Program-made: the position numbers and the translations under genes | Assembly: GCF_003604215.1 (NCBI RefSeq) | Contig: NZ_QXGS01000001.1 | Location: forward strand, 124,001 to 188,000 | DNA from: Teichococcus vastitatis | GTDB taxonomy: Bacteria; Pseudomonadota; Alphaproteobacteria; Acetobacterales; Acetobacteraceae | Direction: 5' to 3' | Length of the DNA: 64,000 bases | Notes under the pieces: generated by a model | The model's database searches: none | Seen by the model: the letters and a program-made list of their open reading frames with translations, nothing else | Told to the model about the DNA's origin: nothing | In this document: in pieces, positions 17,896 through 25,918 of the stretch | How the letters are laid out: each line of letters begins with the position of its first letter | Position numbering within the stretch: position 1 is the stretch's first letter

Positions 17896-18387
17896 TCAAT
17901 CAATGGTCAGGATGCGGTCGACGTCGAGCACGATCAGCAACTGCCCATCCTGCCGGTGCACCCCTTGCGAAACCTCCCGCCACACGGTGTCCAGGGTCGG
18001 CGGATTGCTGGCGAAGCCCTCGGACCGCAGCGGCACCACCTCGCCGACCGCGTCGCACAGCAGGCTGTACAGCTCGCTGCCCTGCTCAACGACCACGCTC
18101 ATCGGCGGCGGCGCGCCAGCTTCCCGCAGTGGCAGGCCGAGTCGCCGCCGCAGGTCGATGGCGGTGACGATGCGGCCGCGCAGGTTCAGGCTGCCCGCCA
18201 CTTCGCGCGGCGCCAGCGGCACGCGGGTGATCGACGGCGCGGCCATGATGTCGCGCACCGCCAGCACCGGCACGCCGCAGAGCTGCCCCGCCACCGTCAG
18301 CGTCAGGTACATCTGCGCCGCGCTGTCGCCCATCAGCACGGTGCCGCCGCGCGTCGGCGTCCCGGCGCCCTGCATGTTGGTTTGCAT
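17896..18387 (-). CDS. cheW: Chemotaxis coupling protein CheW
   Basis: 163 residues, one CheW-like SH3-fold domain: LTLTVAGQLCGVPVLAVRDI, GSLNLRGRIVTAIDLRRRLG and a C-terminal LLIVLDVDRIL. It couples receptors to CheA. The first 25 residues are an extra, poorly structured head; an internal Met at residue 19 is a possible alternative start. It lies 13 bases after cheA. Confidence 0.93.
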   Translation of the reverse strand: MQTNMQGAGTPTRGGTVLMGDSAAQMYLTLTVAGQLCGVPVLAVRDIMAAPSITRVPLAPREVAGSLNLRGRIVTAIDLRRRLGLPLREAGAPPPMSVVVEQGSELYSLLCDAVGEVVPLRSEGFASNPPTLDTVWREVSQGVHRQDGQLLIVLDVDRILTID

Positions 18388-18400
18388 CGCCTCTTGTTCC

Positions 18401-20992
18401 TCAGGCCAGGGTTTGCGCGGCCAGGCAGTCGCCCAGCGCCGCCAGCAGGGCGTCGCGGTCGGATTTGCCGAGCCCAGCGTTGAAGCCGGCAGCTATGGCG
18501 CTGCGCAGCCGGTCATGGTCCATGCGCCCGCTCAGCGCGATCATCGGCAGATCCCGCCACGGCCCTTCCGCGCGCACGGCGCGGGCCAGGCCGAGGCCGT
18601 CGAGATCCGGCATCTCGATATCCGACACCACGATGTCGAACATGGCGCCCTGCTCCCGCAGCCGCAGCGCTTCCGCGCCGCTGTTCACCGCCGTCACGGC
18701 ATAACCGGCGGCGCCCAGGCCCGGCACCAGGAGATGGCGGAAGAAGGCGCTGTCCTCGACCAGCAGCAGCCGGAAGGGCGCGACCTCGGAGCGCTGGCGG
18801 AACCAGTCGTCCCCGGCCTGGTGCAGCCACCAGGAACAGTCGATCACATCGGTCACCTTGCCGCAGATCACCGAGGAACCGAGGAAGCCCGGCTGCTCCG
18901 AAGCGCCTTCGATGTTCAGGCATTCCTCCACCACGTCGAGGATCGCGTCGACCATCAGGCCCATGGCGCGGTCGCGGTCGTTGAACACCAGCACCGCCTG
19001 GCGGCGGCCCGGCTCCGGCGGCGTCCAATGGCCCGACATGGGCACCAGCGGCATCAGCTTGCCGCGGTACTGCACCAGGATCTTGCCGCCCGAATGCTCG
19101 ATGCTCTCGACCGGCAGGTCCTCGAGCCGCGCCACCAGTCCGAGGGGCACCGCCTTCGGCGTGCCGTCTCCGGCGGAGAACAGCAGCAGCGCCGTGCGCT
19201 CGCCGGACCCCGCGCCGCGCAGCATCGCATTGGCCTGCGCCAGCTCATCCGTCGGTCCATCGGCGCCGACGCCGGTGGCGCGGGCGATGCCGTTCGGGTC
19301 GAGGATCATGATGACGCTGCCATCGCCCAGGATGGTGTTGCCGCTGAACATCGTCACGTGGCGCAGGATCGGCGCCACGGGCTTCACGACGATCTCCTCG
19401 GTGTCGAACACCTTGTCGACGATGATGCCGAAGACGTTGCCGCCTACCTGGGTGACGATGACGAAGCCTTCTTCCTGGCCGGCCTCCTCCGGCCGCTGGT
19501 CCAACTGCAGCAGCCGCGACAGCGACACCAGCGGCAGCAGGCGCTCGCGCAGGCGCATCACCGGCGTGTCGTGGATGCGCTCGATCTGCGCGCCTTCCAC
19601 GCTGCCGCCGGCGCGCACCAGCTCCACCACGCCGATCTGCGGCACGGCGAAACGCTCCCCCCCGGCCTCGACGATGAGCGCCGAGACGATGGCCAGCGTC
19701 AGCGGGATCTTGATGAAGAAGGTGGTGCCCTTGCCTTCCACCGAGCGCAGCTCGATGGTGCCGCCGATCTTCTCCACGTTGGTCTTCACCACGTCCATGC
19801 CGACGCCGCGGCCGGACACGGAGGTGACGGCGGCGGCGGTGGAGAAGCCGGCGCGGAAGATGAAGTGCTGGATCTCGCGCTCGCTCATGCCGGCCAGTTC
19901 GGCCTCGGTGGTGAGGCCCTGGCTCAGCACCTTGGCCTTGATCTTGTCCACCGACAGGCCGCGTCCGTCATCGCCGATCTCGATGATGATGTGGCCGCCT
20001 TCGTGATACGCGTTCAGCGTGATGCGACCGACATCCGGCTTGCCCGCGGCGCGACGCTGCTCCGGATTCTCGAGGCCGTGGTCGCCGCTGTTGCGCACCA
20101 TGTGCGTCAGCGGGTCCTTGATCAGCTCCAGCACCTGCCGGTCCAGCTCCGTGTCGGCGCCCTTCATCACCAGCTCGATCTTCTTGCCGAGCTCGTTGGC
20201 CAAGTCGCGCACGATGCGCGGCAGCTTCTGCCAGGCGTTGCCGATCGGCTGCATGCGCGTCTTCATGACGCCTTCCTGCAGCTCGGATGTGATGTGCGAC
20301 AGGCGCTGCAGTGGCACGGTGAGCGCGGCATCGCTGCGGGCGCGTACCAGCTGCAGCAGCTGGTTGCGGGTCAGCACCAATTCGCTCACCAGCGTCATCA
20401 GGTCTTCCAGCACGTCCACCGAGACGCGGATGGTCTGGGCCGGCGTGATCGGCCCGCCGCCGGCGGCGGGCGTGGCGGCGGCCGTCACTTCCGTCTCCTC
20501 AGGGCGCGCGAGGGCCGCGGGCGCCGATGGTTCAGGTGCCGGCGATTCGGAAGCCAATGGTTCGGGCGCGGCCTCGAACAACGCCTCGGCGGCGGCGGCT
20601 CCCAGGGCGGGCGCTTCGCCGCGCCAGGCGGCATCCAGGGCCGCGATCAGCGGCGCATCATCGCCGGCCGGCTCGCTGCCGGTGCTTTCCAGGCCGGCGA
20701 CGATGCTTTTCAGCCCGTCCAGTGCCGACAGGATCAGCGTGATACCTTCCGGGGTCACCTGAAGCGTGCCCTCGCGGTAGCGGCCGAGCACGTTCTCCGC
20801 GGCGTGCGCGACCTTCTCCAGGCGCGCCAGGCCGAGGAAGCCGCAGGTGCCCTTGATGGTGTGGACGTTGCGGAAGATCTCGGAAAGGGTCTGCCTGTCA
20901 TCAGGCGCCTTTTCCAGCTTCAGCAACGCACCATCCAGGGCGGCCAGCCCCTCGTTGGTTTCGGTCAGAAAATCGGCGAGCAGATCGTCCAT
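18401..20992 (-). CDS. cheA: Hybrid chemotaxis histidine kinase CheA with C-terminal receiver domain
   Basis: 863 residues. In order: HPt domain (phospho-His44 in NVHTIKGTCGFLG), Ala/Pro/Glu linker without a recognisable P2 domain, dimerisation helices (VLEDLMTLVSELVLTRNQLL) and HATPase domain (MVRNSGDHGLE, IGDDGRGLS, GRGVGMDVVK). Two CheW-like domains follow (first near ERFAVPQIGVVEL, second near AVPLGLVARLEDLP), then a receiver domain with Asp in VVSDIEMPDLDG. The ATG at 20992 is the first giving the HPt N-terminus. The ATP-dependent autokinase signals from receptors to CheY/CheB. The fused receiver may act as a phosphate sink or relay. Confidence 0.95.
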   Translation of the reverse strand: MDDLLADFLTETNEGLAALDGALLKLEKAPDDRQTLSEIFRNVHTIKGTCGFLGLARLEKVAHAAENVLGRYREGTLQVTPEGITLILSALDGLKSIVAGLESTGSEPAGDDAPLIAALDAAWRGEAPALGAAAAEALFEAAPEPLASESPAPEPSAPAALARPEETEVTAAATPAAGGGPITPAQTIRVSVDVLEDLMTLVSELVLTRNQLLQLVRARSDAALTVPLQRLSHITSELQEGVMKTRMQPIGNAWQKLPRIVRDLANELGKKIELVMKGADTELDRQVLELIKDPLTHMVRNSGDHGLENPEQRRAAGKPDVGRITLNAYHEGGHIIIEIGDDGRGLSVDKIKAKVLSQGLTTEAELAGMSEREIQHFIFRAGFSTAAAVTSVSGRGVGMDVVKTNVEKIGGTIELRSVEGKGTTFFIKIPLTLAIVSALIVEAGGERFAVPQIGVVELVRAGGSVEGAQIERIHDTPVMRLRERLLPLVSLSRLLQLDQRPEEAGQEEGFVIVTQVGGNVFGIIVDKVFDTEEIVVKPVAPILRHVTMFSGNTILGDGSVIMILDPNGIARATGVGADGPTDELAQANAMLRGAGSGERTALLLFSAGDGTPKAVPLGLVARLEDLPVESIEHSGGKILVQYRGKLMPLVPMSGHWTPPEPGRRQAVLVFNDRDRAMGLMVDAILDVVEECLNIEGASEQPGFLGSSVICGKVTDVIDCSWWLHQAGDDWFRQRSEVAPFRLLLVEDSAFFRHLLVPGLGAAGYAVTAVNSGAEALRLREQGAMFDIVVSDIEMPDLDGLGLARAVRAEGPWRDLPMIALSGRMDHDRLRSAIAAGFNAGLGKSDRDALLAALGDCLAAQTLA

Positions 20993-21141
20993 CACAGTCC
21001 CCGACAGGCTGGGTTCGCCTCTCAACCTGTGCGGCAGACCGACAACAACCGGTAAATCGCGGTGCCGGATTCGCACCTCCCGGCGCCTCCCGGACGCGGC
21101 GGCGGCGCGCCGCCTCGTCCGCGCCCTGCGGAACGCTGGCT

Positions 21142-21729
21142 TCAGCCCTGCAGGGGGTGCAGTTGCAGGGCCGGCTCCCGTTCCACGATCCGCATCATCC
21201 ATCCGGCCAGTTCCGCATGCCGCCGCAGCAAGCCGGCAGGCACTTCGCGCGGGCCCTGGGCCGCACTTCCGGCCAGGGTGGCCAGCAGCGCGGGGGGCCA
21301 CGCCACGATCCGGCCCTCCGGCCGCAGCGTGAAGCCGTCATTCTCACGCAGCAGCATCACGGTGCCGCCGCGCGGCAGCGCCTCCCCCGCCAGCAGCGCA
21401 GCCACGAGCAGCATCTGTGCCACCGCGGCTGGCAGTTCCTCGTCGGTATCCAGGCCCTGCAGTTCCAGCCGCGCCCGGCCGCCGGACAGCAATCCGTCAA
21501 GCAACCCGGTGATCTCCGCCACGGCCATGCTGCCGGTGCCGCCGCCGCAGGCGACGCGCCAGAACTTCAGCCGCCGCCGCATGTCCGCGGCGGCATCGCG
21601 CGCCAGTTCCGCCGCGTCGGGGTCGTCGCGCAGCATGTCCAGCGCGCCGGCCACCGTGCCGAGCGGCCCGACCAGATCGTGGCACAATCGCGCGCACAGA
21701 TCCTGCGCCAGCGTCGTTTCAAGATCCAT
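21142..21729 (-). CDS. ChpT-like histidine phosphotransferase
   Basis: 195 residues. The N-terminal helix LCARLCHDLVGPLGTVAGAL has the DHp-like H-D-L-V-G/S-P motif of the ChpT family, with the putative phospho-His in RLCHD. The rest resembles the degenerate ATPase-like C-terminal domain of that family. The ATG at 21729 is preferred over 21735 because GGAGG is seven bases before it. It heads the chemotaxis operon, 149 bases before cheA. In the CckA-ChpT-CtrA system ChpT moves phosphate between receiver domains; here it could shuttle phosphate from the CheA receiver. This may be a paralog dedicated to chemotaxis. Confidence 0.7.
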   Translation of the reverse strand: MDLETTLAQDLCARLCHDLVGPLGTVAGALDMLRDDPDAAELARDAAADMRRRLKFWRVACGGGTGSMAVAEITGLLDGLLSGGRARLELQGLDTDEELPAAVAQMLLVAALLAGEALPRGGTVMLLRENDGFTLRPEGRIVAWPPALLATLAGSAAQGPREVPAGLLRRHAELAGWMMRIVEREPALQLHPLQG

Positions 21730-21792
21730 GCTCATCCCTCCAGCCCTGGCCCGAACGGCACGGACCCAGCTTCGTGATGTAGCGGCTGCTTG

Positions 21793-21807
21793 TTGAGAGA
21801 AGCTTAA
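21793..21807. promoter_or_regulatory. CtrA-like site upstream of the che operon
   Basis: Read on the minus strand the sequence is TTAA, seven bases, TCAA, one mismatch from the CtrA consensus TTAA-N7-TTAA. It lies 64 bases before the ChpT-like start. AT-rich tetramers of this kind are rare in this GC-rich DNA. It could also serve the divergent DUF3553 gene. Confidence 0.3.
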
Positions 21808-21869
21808 GATTTGCTGAAACGCTGGATTCGCCGCTGGCGTCGCGCCTCCGGCGGCGGCACCCTCGCGGC

Positions 21870-22043
21870 ATGATCACTCCGCTAGAGCCCGGCCTGTTCG
21901 TACGCCATCCGGTTCATCCCGAATGGGGAACCGGCCAGATCCAATCCGTGGCCGGAGACCGAGTCACGGTGAATTTCGAGCATGTCGGCAAGCTGCTGAT
22001 CAACACCGCCCAGGTCGCCCTCGACGTGGTTGACCCTGAATGA
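21870..22043 (+). CDS. DUF3553 small protein
   Basis: 57 residues. The pattern PGLFVRHPVHPEWGTGQIQS, then GDRVTVNFEHVGK and INTAQVAL, is the small beta-barrel of DUF3553, a family resembling the CarD/UvrD-tail type RNA-polymerase-binding fold. The function is not established. Such genes often precede moaA in alphaproteobacteria, as here (moaA starts 97 bases later). Confidence 0.8.
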   Translation: MITPLEPGLFVRHPVHPEWGTGQIQSVAGDRVTVNFEHVGKLLINTAQVALDVVDPE

Positions 22044-22139
22044 AAGGCCCAAGCCGCAGCCGGGCCTTGCGCCGGCGGGGGGTGACGGCCCAAATGACAT
22101 CCTGGTTCCGCTTCATCACCCGCCGGGGAGTTGCCCGCC

Positions 22140-23132
22140 ATGATTGATCCGTTCGGCCGGCGGATCAGCTATCTGCGCGTTTCCGTGACTGATCGCTGTG
22201 ACCTGCGCTGCGTTTACTGCATGGCTGAGCACATGACCTTCCTGCCGAAGGCCGAGGTGCTGACGCTGGAGGAGCTTGACCGCCTGTGCGGCACCTTCAT
22301 CGACCTCGGCGTGCGGCGCATCCGCCTCACGGGCGGCGAGCCGCTGGTCCGCAAGGATGTGATGCGCCTGGTGCGCAGCCTGGGCGACCGCATTGGTCCG
22401 GACGGGCTGCAGGAACTGACGCTGACCACCAACGGCACGCAGCTCACCAAATATGCCGGGGAGCTCGCCGCGGCCGGGGTGCGCCGCATCAACGTGTCGC
22501 TCGATTCGCTGGATCCCGGGCGGTTCCGCGCCCTGACCCGCTGGGGCGACATCAACAAGACGCTGGACGGCATCTTCGCCGCCAAGGCGGCGGGCCTGCA
22601 GGTCAAGATCAATGCGGTGGCCATGAAGGGCGTCAACGAGGACGAGTTCGACCGCATGGTGATCTGGTGCGGCGAGCACGGTTTCGATCTGACCCTGATC
22701 GAGACCATGCCGATGGGCGAGATCGATGCCGAGCGGGTCGACCAGTACCTGCCCCTGTCCGTGGTCCGCGACCGGCTGCGGGCGCACTGGACGCTGCAGG
22801 AGACCGACTACGCCACCGGTGGCCCGGCGCGCTACTGGGTGGTCCAGGAAACCGGGCAGCGGCTCGGCTTCATCACGCCGATGACCCATAATTTCTGCGA
22901 AAGCTGCAACCGGATCCGCCTGACCTGCACCGGCACGCTGTTCATGTGCCTGGGCCAGGAAGATGCGGCCGATCTGCGCAATGTGCTGCGCGATCCTGCG
23001 ATGGATGATGAGGGGCTGCGGCAGGCCATCGAGGATGCCATCGCCCGCAAGCCGAAGGGGCATGATTTCGTGATCGACCGCCGGCGCGACCGCCCGGCGG
23101 TGGGCCGGCACATGAGCATGACGGGCGGGTAA
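22140..23132 (+). CDS. moaA: GTP 3',8-cyclase MoaA
   Basis: 330 residues. Radical-SAM enzyme starting molybdenum cofactor synthesis from GTP. The N-terminal 4Fe-4S cysteines are C20, C24 and C27 ([11 protein letters not shown]). The second cluster is in [13 protein letters not shown] with a further Cys in LFMCLG. The C-terminus ends in the essential Gly-Gly (MSMTGG). The ATG at 22140 has GGGGAG ten bases upstream; a TTG at 22131 is less likely. No other moa gene is near, so the pathway is dispersed. Confidence 0.97.
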   Translation: MIDPFGRRISYLRVSVTDRCDLRCVYCMAEHMTFLPKAEVLTLEELDRLCGTFIDLGVRRIRLTGGEPLVRKDVMRLVRSLGDRIGPDGLQELTLTTNGTQLTKYAGELAAAGVRRINVSLDSLDPGRFRALTRWGDINKTLDGIFAAKAAGLQVKINAVAMKGVNEDEFDRMVIWCGEHGFDLTLIETMPMGEIDAERVDQYLPLSVVRDRLRAHWTLQETDYATGGPARYWVVQETGQRLGFITPMTHNFCESCNRIRLTCTGTLFMCLGQEDAADLRNVLRDPAMDDEGLRQAIEDAIARKPKGHDFVIDRRRDRPAVGRHMSMTGG

Positions 23133-23135
23133 GCC

Positions 23136-23540
23136 ATGGAGGATGTGCGGCAGATGGTCTCATCCCTCGCGATCCCCGGCATGCCGGAATGGACCGGGCT
23201 GCTGCTGCTGCTGCTGGGGCTGCTATGCGCCGCGGCCTTTCTTCTGATGCCATTCAGCGTGTTCGGGGTGAAGGCGCGGCTCGAGGCGCTGGAAGTGCAG
23301 CTCGATGAGATCCAGGGCGAGATCCGCGAACTCGCCTTCGCCCTGCAGGACCCCGTGGCGGCGCGCCGTGCCAGCGTCAGCAGCGATGGCTGGGTGGAGC
23401 CGCCCTCGTTCCAGAACACCGCGTCGCAGGACCGGGCGCCGCGGATCGTTCCACCGGTGCTGCCGCCCGCCTCCTATCCGGACCGGCCGCCTCGCCCTTC
23501 CCGCGCCGAGCCGCGGCTGGACTGGCCGCGCCAGCGCTGA
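23136..23540 (+). CDS. Small single-span membrane protein, function unknown
   Basis: 134 residues. One membrane span at about residues 20-43 (LLLLLLGLLCAAAFLLMPFS) is followed by a coiled-coil-like helix (ARLEALEVQLDEIQGEIREL, residues 48-67) and a Pro/Arg-rich disordered tail. It starts 3 bases after the moaA stop, so it is probably co-transcribed with it. No family is recognised; topology suggests a membrane-tethered scaffold. Confidence 0.6.
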   Translation: MEDVRQMVSSLAIPGMPEWTGLLLLLLGLLCAAAFLLMPFSVFGVKARLEALEVQLDEIQGEIRELAFALQDPVAARRASVSSDGWVEPPSFQNTASQDRAPRIVPPVLPPASYPDRPPRPSRAEPRLDWPRQR

Positions 23541-23585
23541 TCCCGGTGAACGCATCGGCGTGCGGACATCGCCGGCGCCACCGCG

Positions 23586-24215
23586 TCAGCGCGCCGCGTC
23601 GCCTGCCGCCGGCACACCGCGCGTGGCCAGTGCGATGCCGCGGGCGAAGCCATCGGCATCCAGGTTGAGCAGGCTGCGCTGCCGCTCCGGCACCGCCACG
23701 AACACCTTCAGGAAGCGGCCGCCGGCAACACCGACGCAAACCTGCTGCCACATCGCCGTGCGGCCGTAGCTGCCACCCAGCACGGCACATTGCAGCGGCC
23801 CGCCACCGGCCACCGGCAGGGCATGCCGCTCCCGCTCCGTCATGCTGCGCCCCGGCGCCGGGCTCAGCGCCTCGGCCACGCCTTCCCCCAGCTTGGCCAG
23901 AACGACGGCATCCGGCGTATCGGAGGGCAGCGGCGGGACGCCGTGATCATACACCATCACCGAGGCGATCGCCGCCCGCGCCGCCACGCCGTCACGCGCG
24001 GCGGTCGCGTAGTCCACGGCACGTCCCTGGCCTGGCTGGCTGGCCTCCATGTCGGCGGTCATGCCGCGGGTGAAGCCGGCGGCCTCCACCGGCAACCGCC
24101 CCACCACCTGGTCCAGCGATGGGCGCAGCGCGGCGTCATCCTGCGAACCGGGCGCGACGCAGGCGCCCAGGGTTCCAGCCAGCAGCCCGGCGGCGGCCAG
24201 GCCGCGCAACCTCAA
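23586..24215 (-). CDS. Lipoprotein of unknown function, coupled to a TerC gene
   Basis: 209 residues. The start is TTG overlapping the TerC stop (TTGA). It gives a lipoprotein signal RGLAAAGLLAGTLGAC with the lipidated Cys at residue 19. The mature part has no recognised domain; its C-terminus contains two cysteines (QCAVLGG and QQVCVG) that may form a disulfide. An RGIALATRG segment lies near the end. A second TTG two codons later is an alternative start. The coupling suggests a link with the TerC transporter. Confidence 0.6.
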   Translation of the reverse strand: MRLRGLAAAGLLAGTLGACVAPGSQDDAALRPSLDQVVGRLPVEAAGFTRGMTADMEASQPGQGRAVDYATAARDGVAARAAIASVMVYDHGVPPLPSDTPDAVVLAKLGEGVAEALSPAPGRSMTERERHALPVAGGGPLQCAVLGGSYGRTAMWQQVCVGVAGGRFLKVFVAVPERQRSLLNLDADGFARGIALATRGVPAAGDAAR

Positions 24216-24841
24216 TGGCTCGCCTCGGGCAAGCCGAGCCCAAGGCCCAGCACCGTGTTCGCCATGATCAATCCTTCCCACAACAGCTCCAGCCCCACAT
24301 AGGTGATGAGCGCCACGCCGATGTAGGCGATGAACCTGTACCGATCCAGCAGCTTGGCCAGCAAACCGCCCAGCAGGCCCATCATCAGGATGGAAACCAC
24401 CAGTCCGACGATCAGCAGCGGCAGGTTGGCCCGGGCCACGGCCGCCACGGCCAGCACGTTGTCCAGGCTCATCGAGACGTCGGCCAGCACGATCTGCCAC
24501 AAGGCCTGCACCAGCGTCTTTTCGGCCGGCGCCGCACCTCCATCCGCCTGATCGCTGCCGCCGTGCCGCAACTCGCTGAAGAAGCTCCAGGCGATGTAGA
24601 GCAGCGCCAGACCCCCCAGCAGGTCGATCCACCACAAGGCCAGCAGCATGCTGGCGAACACCGAGAACACGATGCGCAGCACGGCGGCGGCGACTACGCC
24701 GAACATCACTGCCTTGCCGCGCTGATGCGCCGGCAGGCCCGCCGCCGCCAGCCCGATCACCACCGCATTGTCGCCGGACAGGATGATGTTGAGCCACATG
24801 ATCTCGGCCAACGCCGGCAACATGCTGGTGAACGCTTCCAT
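24212..24841 (-). CDS. TerC family integral membrane protein (YjbE type), copy 1
   Basis: 209 residues, about seven membrane spans. The family signatures are the N-terminal LNIILSGDNAVVIGLAAAGL and the repeat LADVSMSLDNVLAVAAVA, each with an Asn-Asp or Asp-Asn pair within the membrane. TerC proteins of this type are linked to metal (manganese or calcium) efflux. It is paralogous to the gene at 25032 and separated from it by a terminator and 190 bases, so it may have its own promoter. Confidence 0.88.
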   Translation of the reverse strand: MEAFTSMLPALAEIMWLNIILSGDNAVVIGLAAAGLPAHQRGKAVMFGVVAAAVLRIVFSVFASMLLALWWIDLLGGLALLYIAWSFFSELRHGGSDQADGGAAPAEKTLVQALWQIVLADVSMSLDNVLAVAAVARANLPLLIVGLVVSILMMGLLGGLLAKLLDRYRFIAYIGVALITYVGLELLWEGLIMANTVLGLGLGLPEASH

Positions 24842-24982
24842 GGAACCTGCTTCTTTCCCGAGCCTGCGGGGCGCCGAACGCTGCGCCCCGCTCCAAAAGC
24901 CGGCACGCTAGTGGAGGGAAAATGGATCGGGAAGGCACAGTCCCCTGAAATGACAGGGGCTTAACCGGGCCGCAAACTAAAC

Positions 24983-25008
24983 GGGCCGCTTCCTTGCGGA
25001 AGCGGCCC
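24983..25008 (-). terminator. Rho-independent terminator after TerC copy 2
   Basis: An 11-bp stem GGGCCGCTTCC / GGAAGCGGCCC with a four-base loop is followed on the minus strand by GTTTAGTTT. It lies 24 bases past the stop of the upstream TerC-type gene and ends that transcript before the next TerC gene. Confidence 0.8.
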
Positions 25009-25031
25009 GGGTCTCGAACCATGAAGCCGGT

Positions 25032-25688
25032 TCAGGGCGTCGGCGTGGCCGATCCGTTGCCGGTGACGTAGGGCAGCACCTCTCCGCCGCCGTGCCAGAT
25101 CATCTCCACCGCGACGTACAGGATCACCAGCAGGCCGACCCAGGCGATCCAGCGATGCTTCTCCAGCAGCTTGGCGATGAAGGTGGCGGCAACGCCCATC
25201 AGCACCACGGAGATGCCAAGACCCACCACCAGGACCCACAGGTGCTCCTTGGCCGCGCCGGCCACCGCCAGCACGTTGTCCAGGCTCATGGACACATCGG
25301 CCACCAGGATCTGGATGATGGCGCTGCGCAGGGTTTTGCGCTCGCCGGTGCCGCTGGCCTGCTGCGCTTCCAGCTCGGCCTCGGTGACCTCCGGCTGGTG
25401 GCCCCGCTGCAACTCGCGGAACATCTTATAGCAGACCCAGAGCAGCAGCACGCCGCCGGCCAGCGTCAGGCCGACGATCGCCAGCAACTGGGTGGTGATG
25501 GCGGCGAAGCCGATGCGCATGACGGTGGCGGCGACGATGCCCCAGAAGATCGCCTTGCGGCGCTGCTCCGCAGGCAGGCCGGCCGCCGCCATGCCGACCA
25601 CAATGGCGTTGTCGCCGGCCAGCACGAGGTCGATCAGCAGAACCTGCCCAAGCGCGATCAGCTCAGGCATGAAGGCGGCCAAATCCAT
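25032..25688 (-). CDS. TerC family integral membrane protein (YjbE type), copy 2
   Basis: 218 residues, about seven spans. It shows LLIDLVLAGDNAIVVGMAAA near the N-terminus and LVADVSMSLDNVLAVAGAA in the second half, the same two membrane motifs as the copy at 24212. A charged cytoplasmic loop (VTEAELEAQQASGTGERK) separates the halves. It is probably a metal-ion exporter. It is divergent from purB. No yybP-ykoY type manganese riboswitch was seen in its leader. Confidence 0.88.
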   Translation of the reverse strand: MDLAAFMPELIALGQVLLIDLVLAGDNAIVVGMAAAGLPAEQRRKAIFWGIVAATVMRIGFAAITTQLLAIVGLTLAGGVLLLWVCYKMFRELQRGHQPEVTEAELEAQQASGTGERKTLRSAIIQILVADVSMSLDNVLAVAGAAKEHLWVLVVGLGISVVLMGVAATFIAKLLEKHRWIAWVGLLVILYVAVEMIWHGGGEVLPYVTGNGSATPTP

Positions 25689-25918
25689 GAACCTGTTCCC
25701 GTTCCCATCAACAGTTGCTCGCGCTTAGAGCCCTCCTGTGCATTGCACAACCTTCATGTCCCTTTTCTAAACATTCCTTCATGTTCGCTCGCCGCCCGGA
25801 ACAGGCCGCGACGCGGTTGACGGAGGCGGTGAAGATGGCCATTCCCCGGCCCCGTCACTGTTTCCATCGGCTCGTCCCCGGTTGGCCGCCATTCTCCTTC
25901 CCAGGCAGGAATCCGCCC

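Noticed and set aside
17387-21055. A 1222-codon open frame on the + strand opposite the chemotaxis operon
   Set aside because: Its translation is His/Arg/Gln-rich without any family pattern and lies exactly antisense to cheB-cheY-cheW-cheA, whose motifs are complete. High GC keeps antisense frames free of stops.
24842-25918. Manganese (yybP-ykoY) riboswitch in front of either TerC gene
   Set aside because: Both leaders were read on the minus strand; the conserved GGGGAGTA-type loop and paired CCUU element were not found, only GC hairpins.
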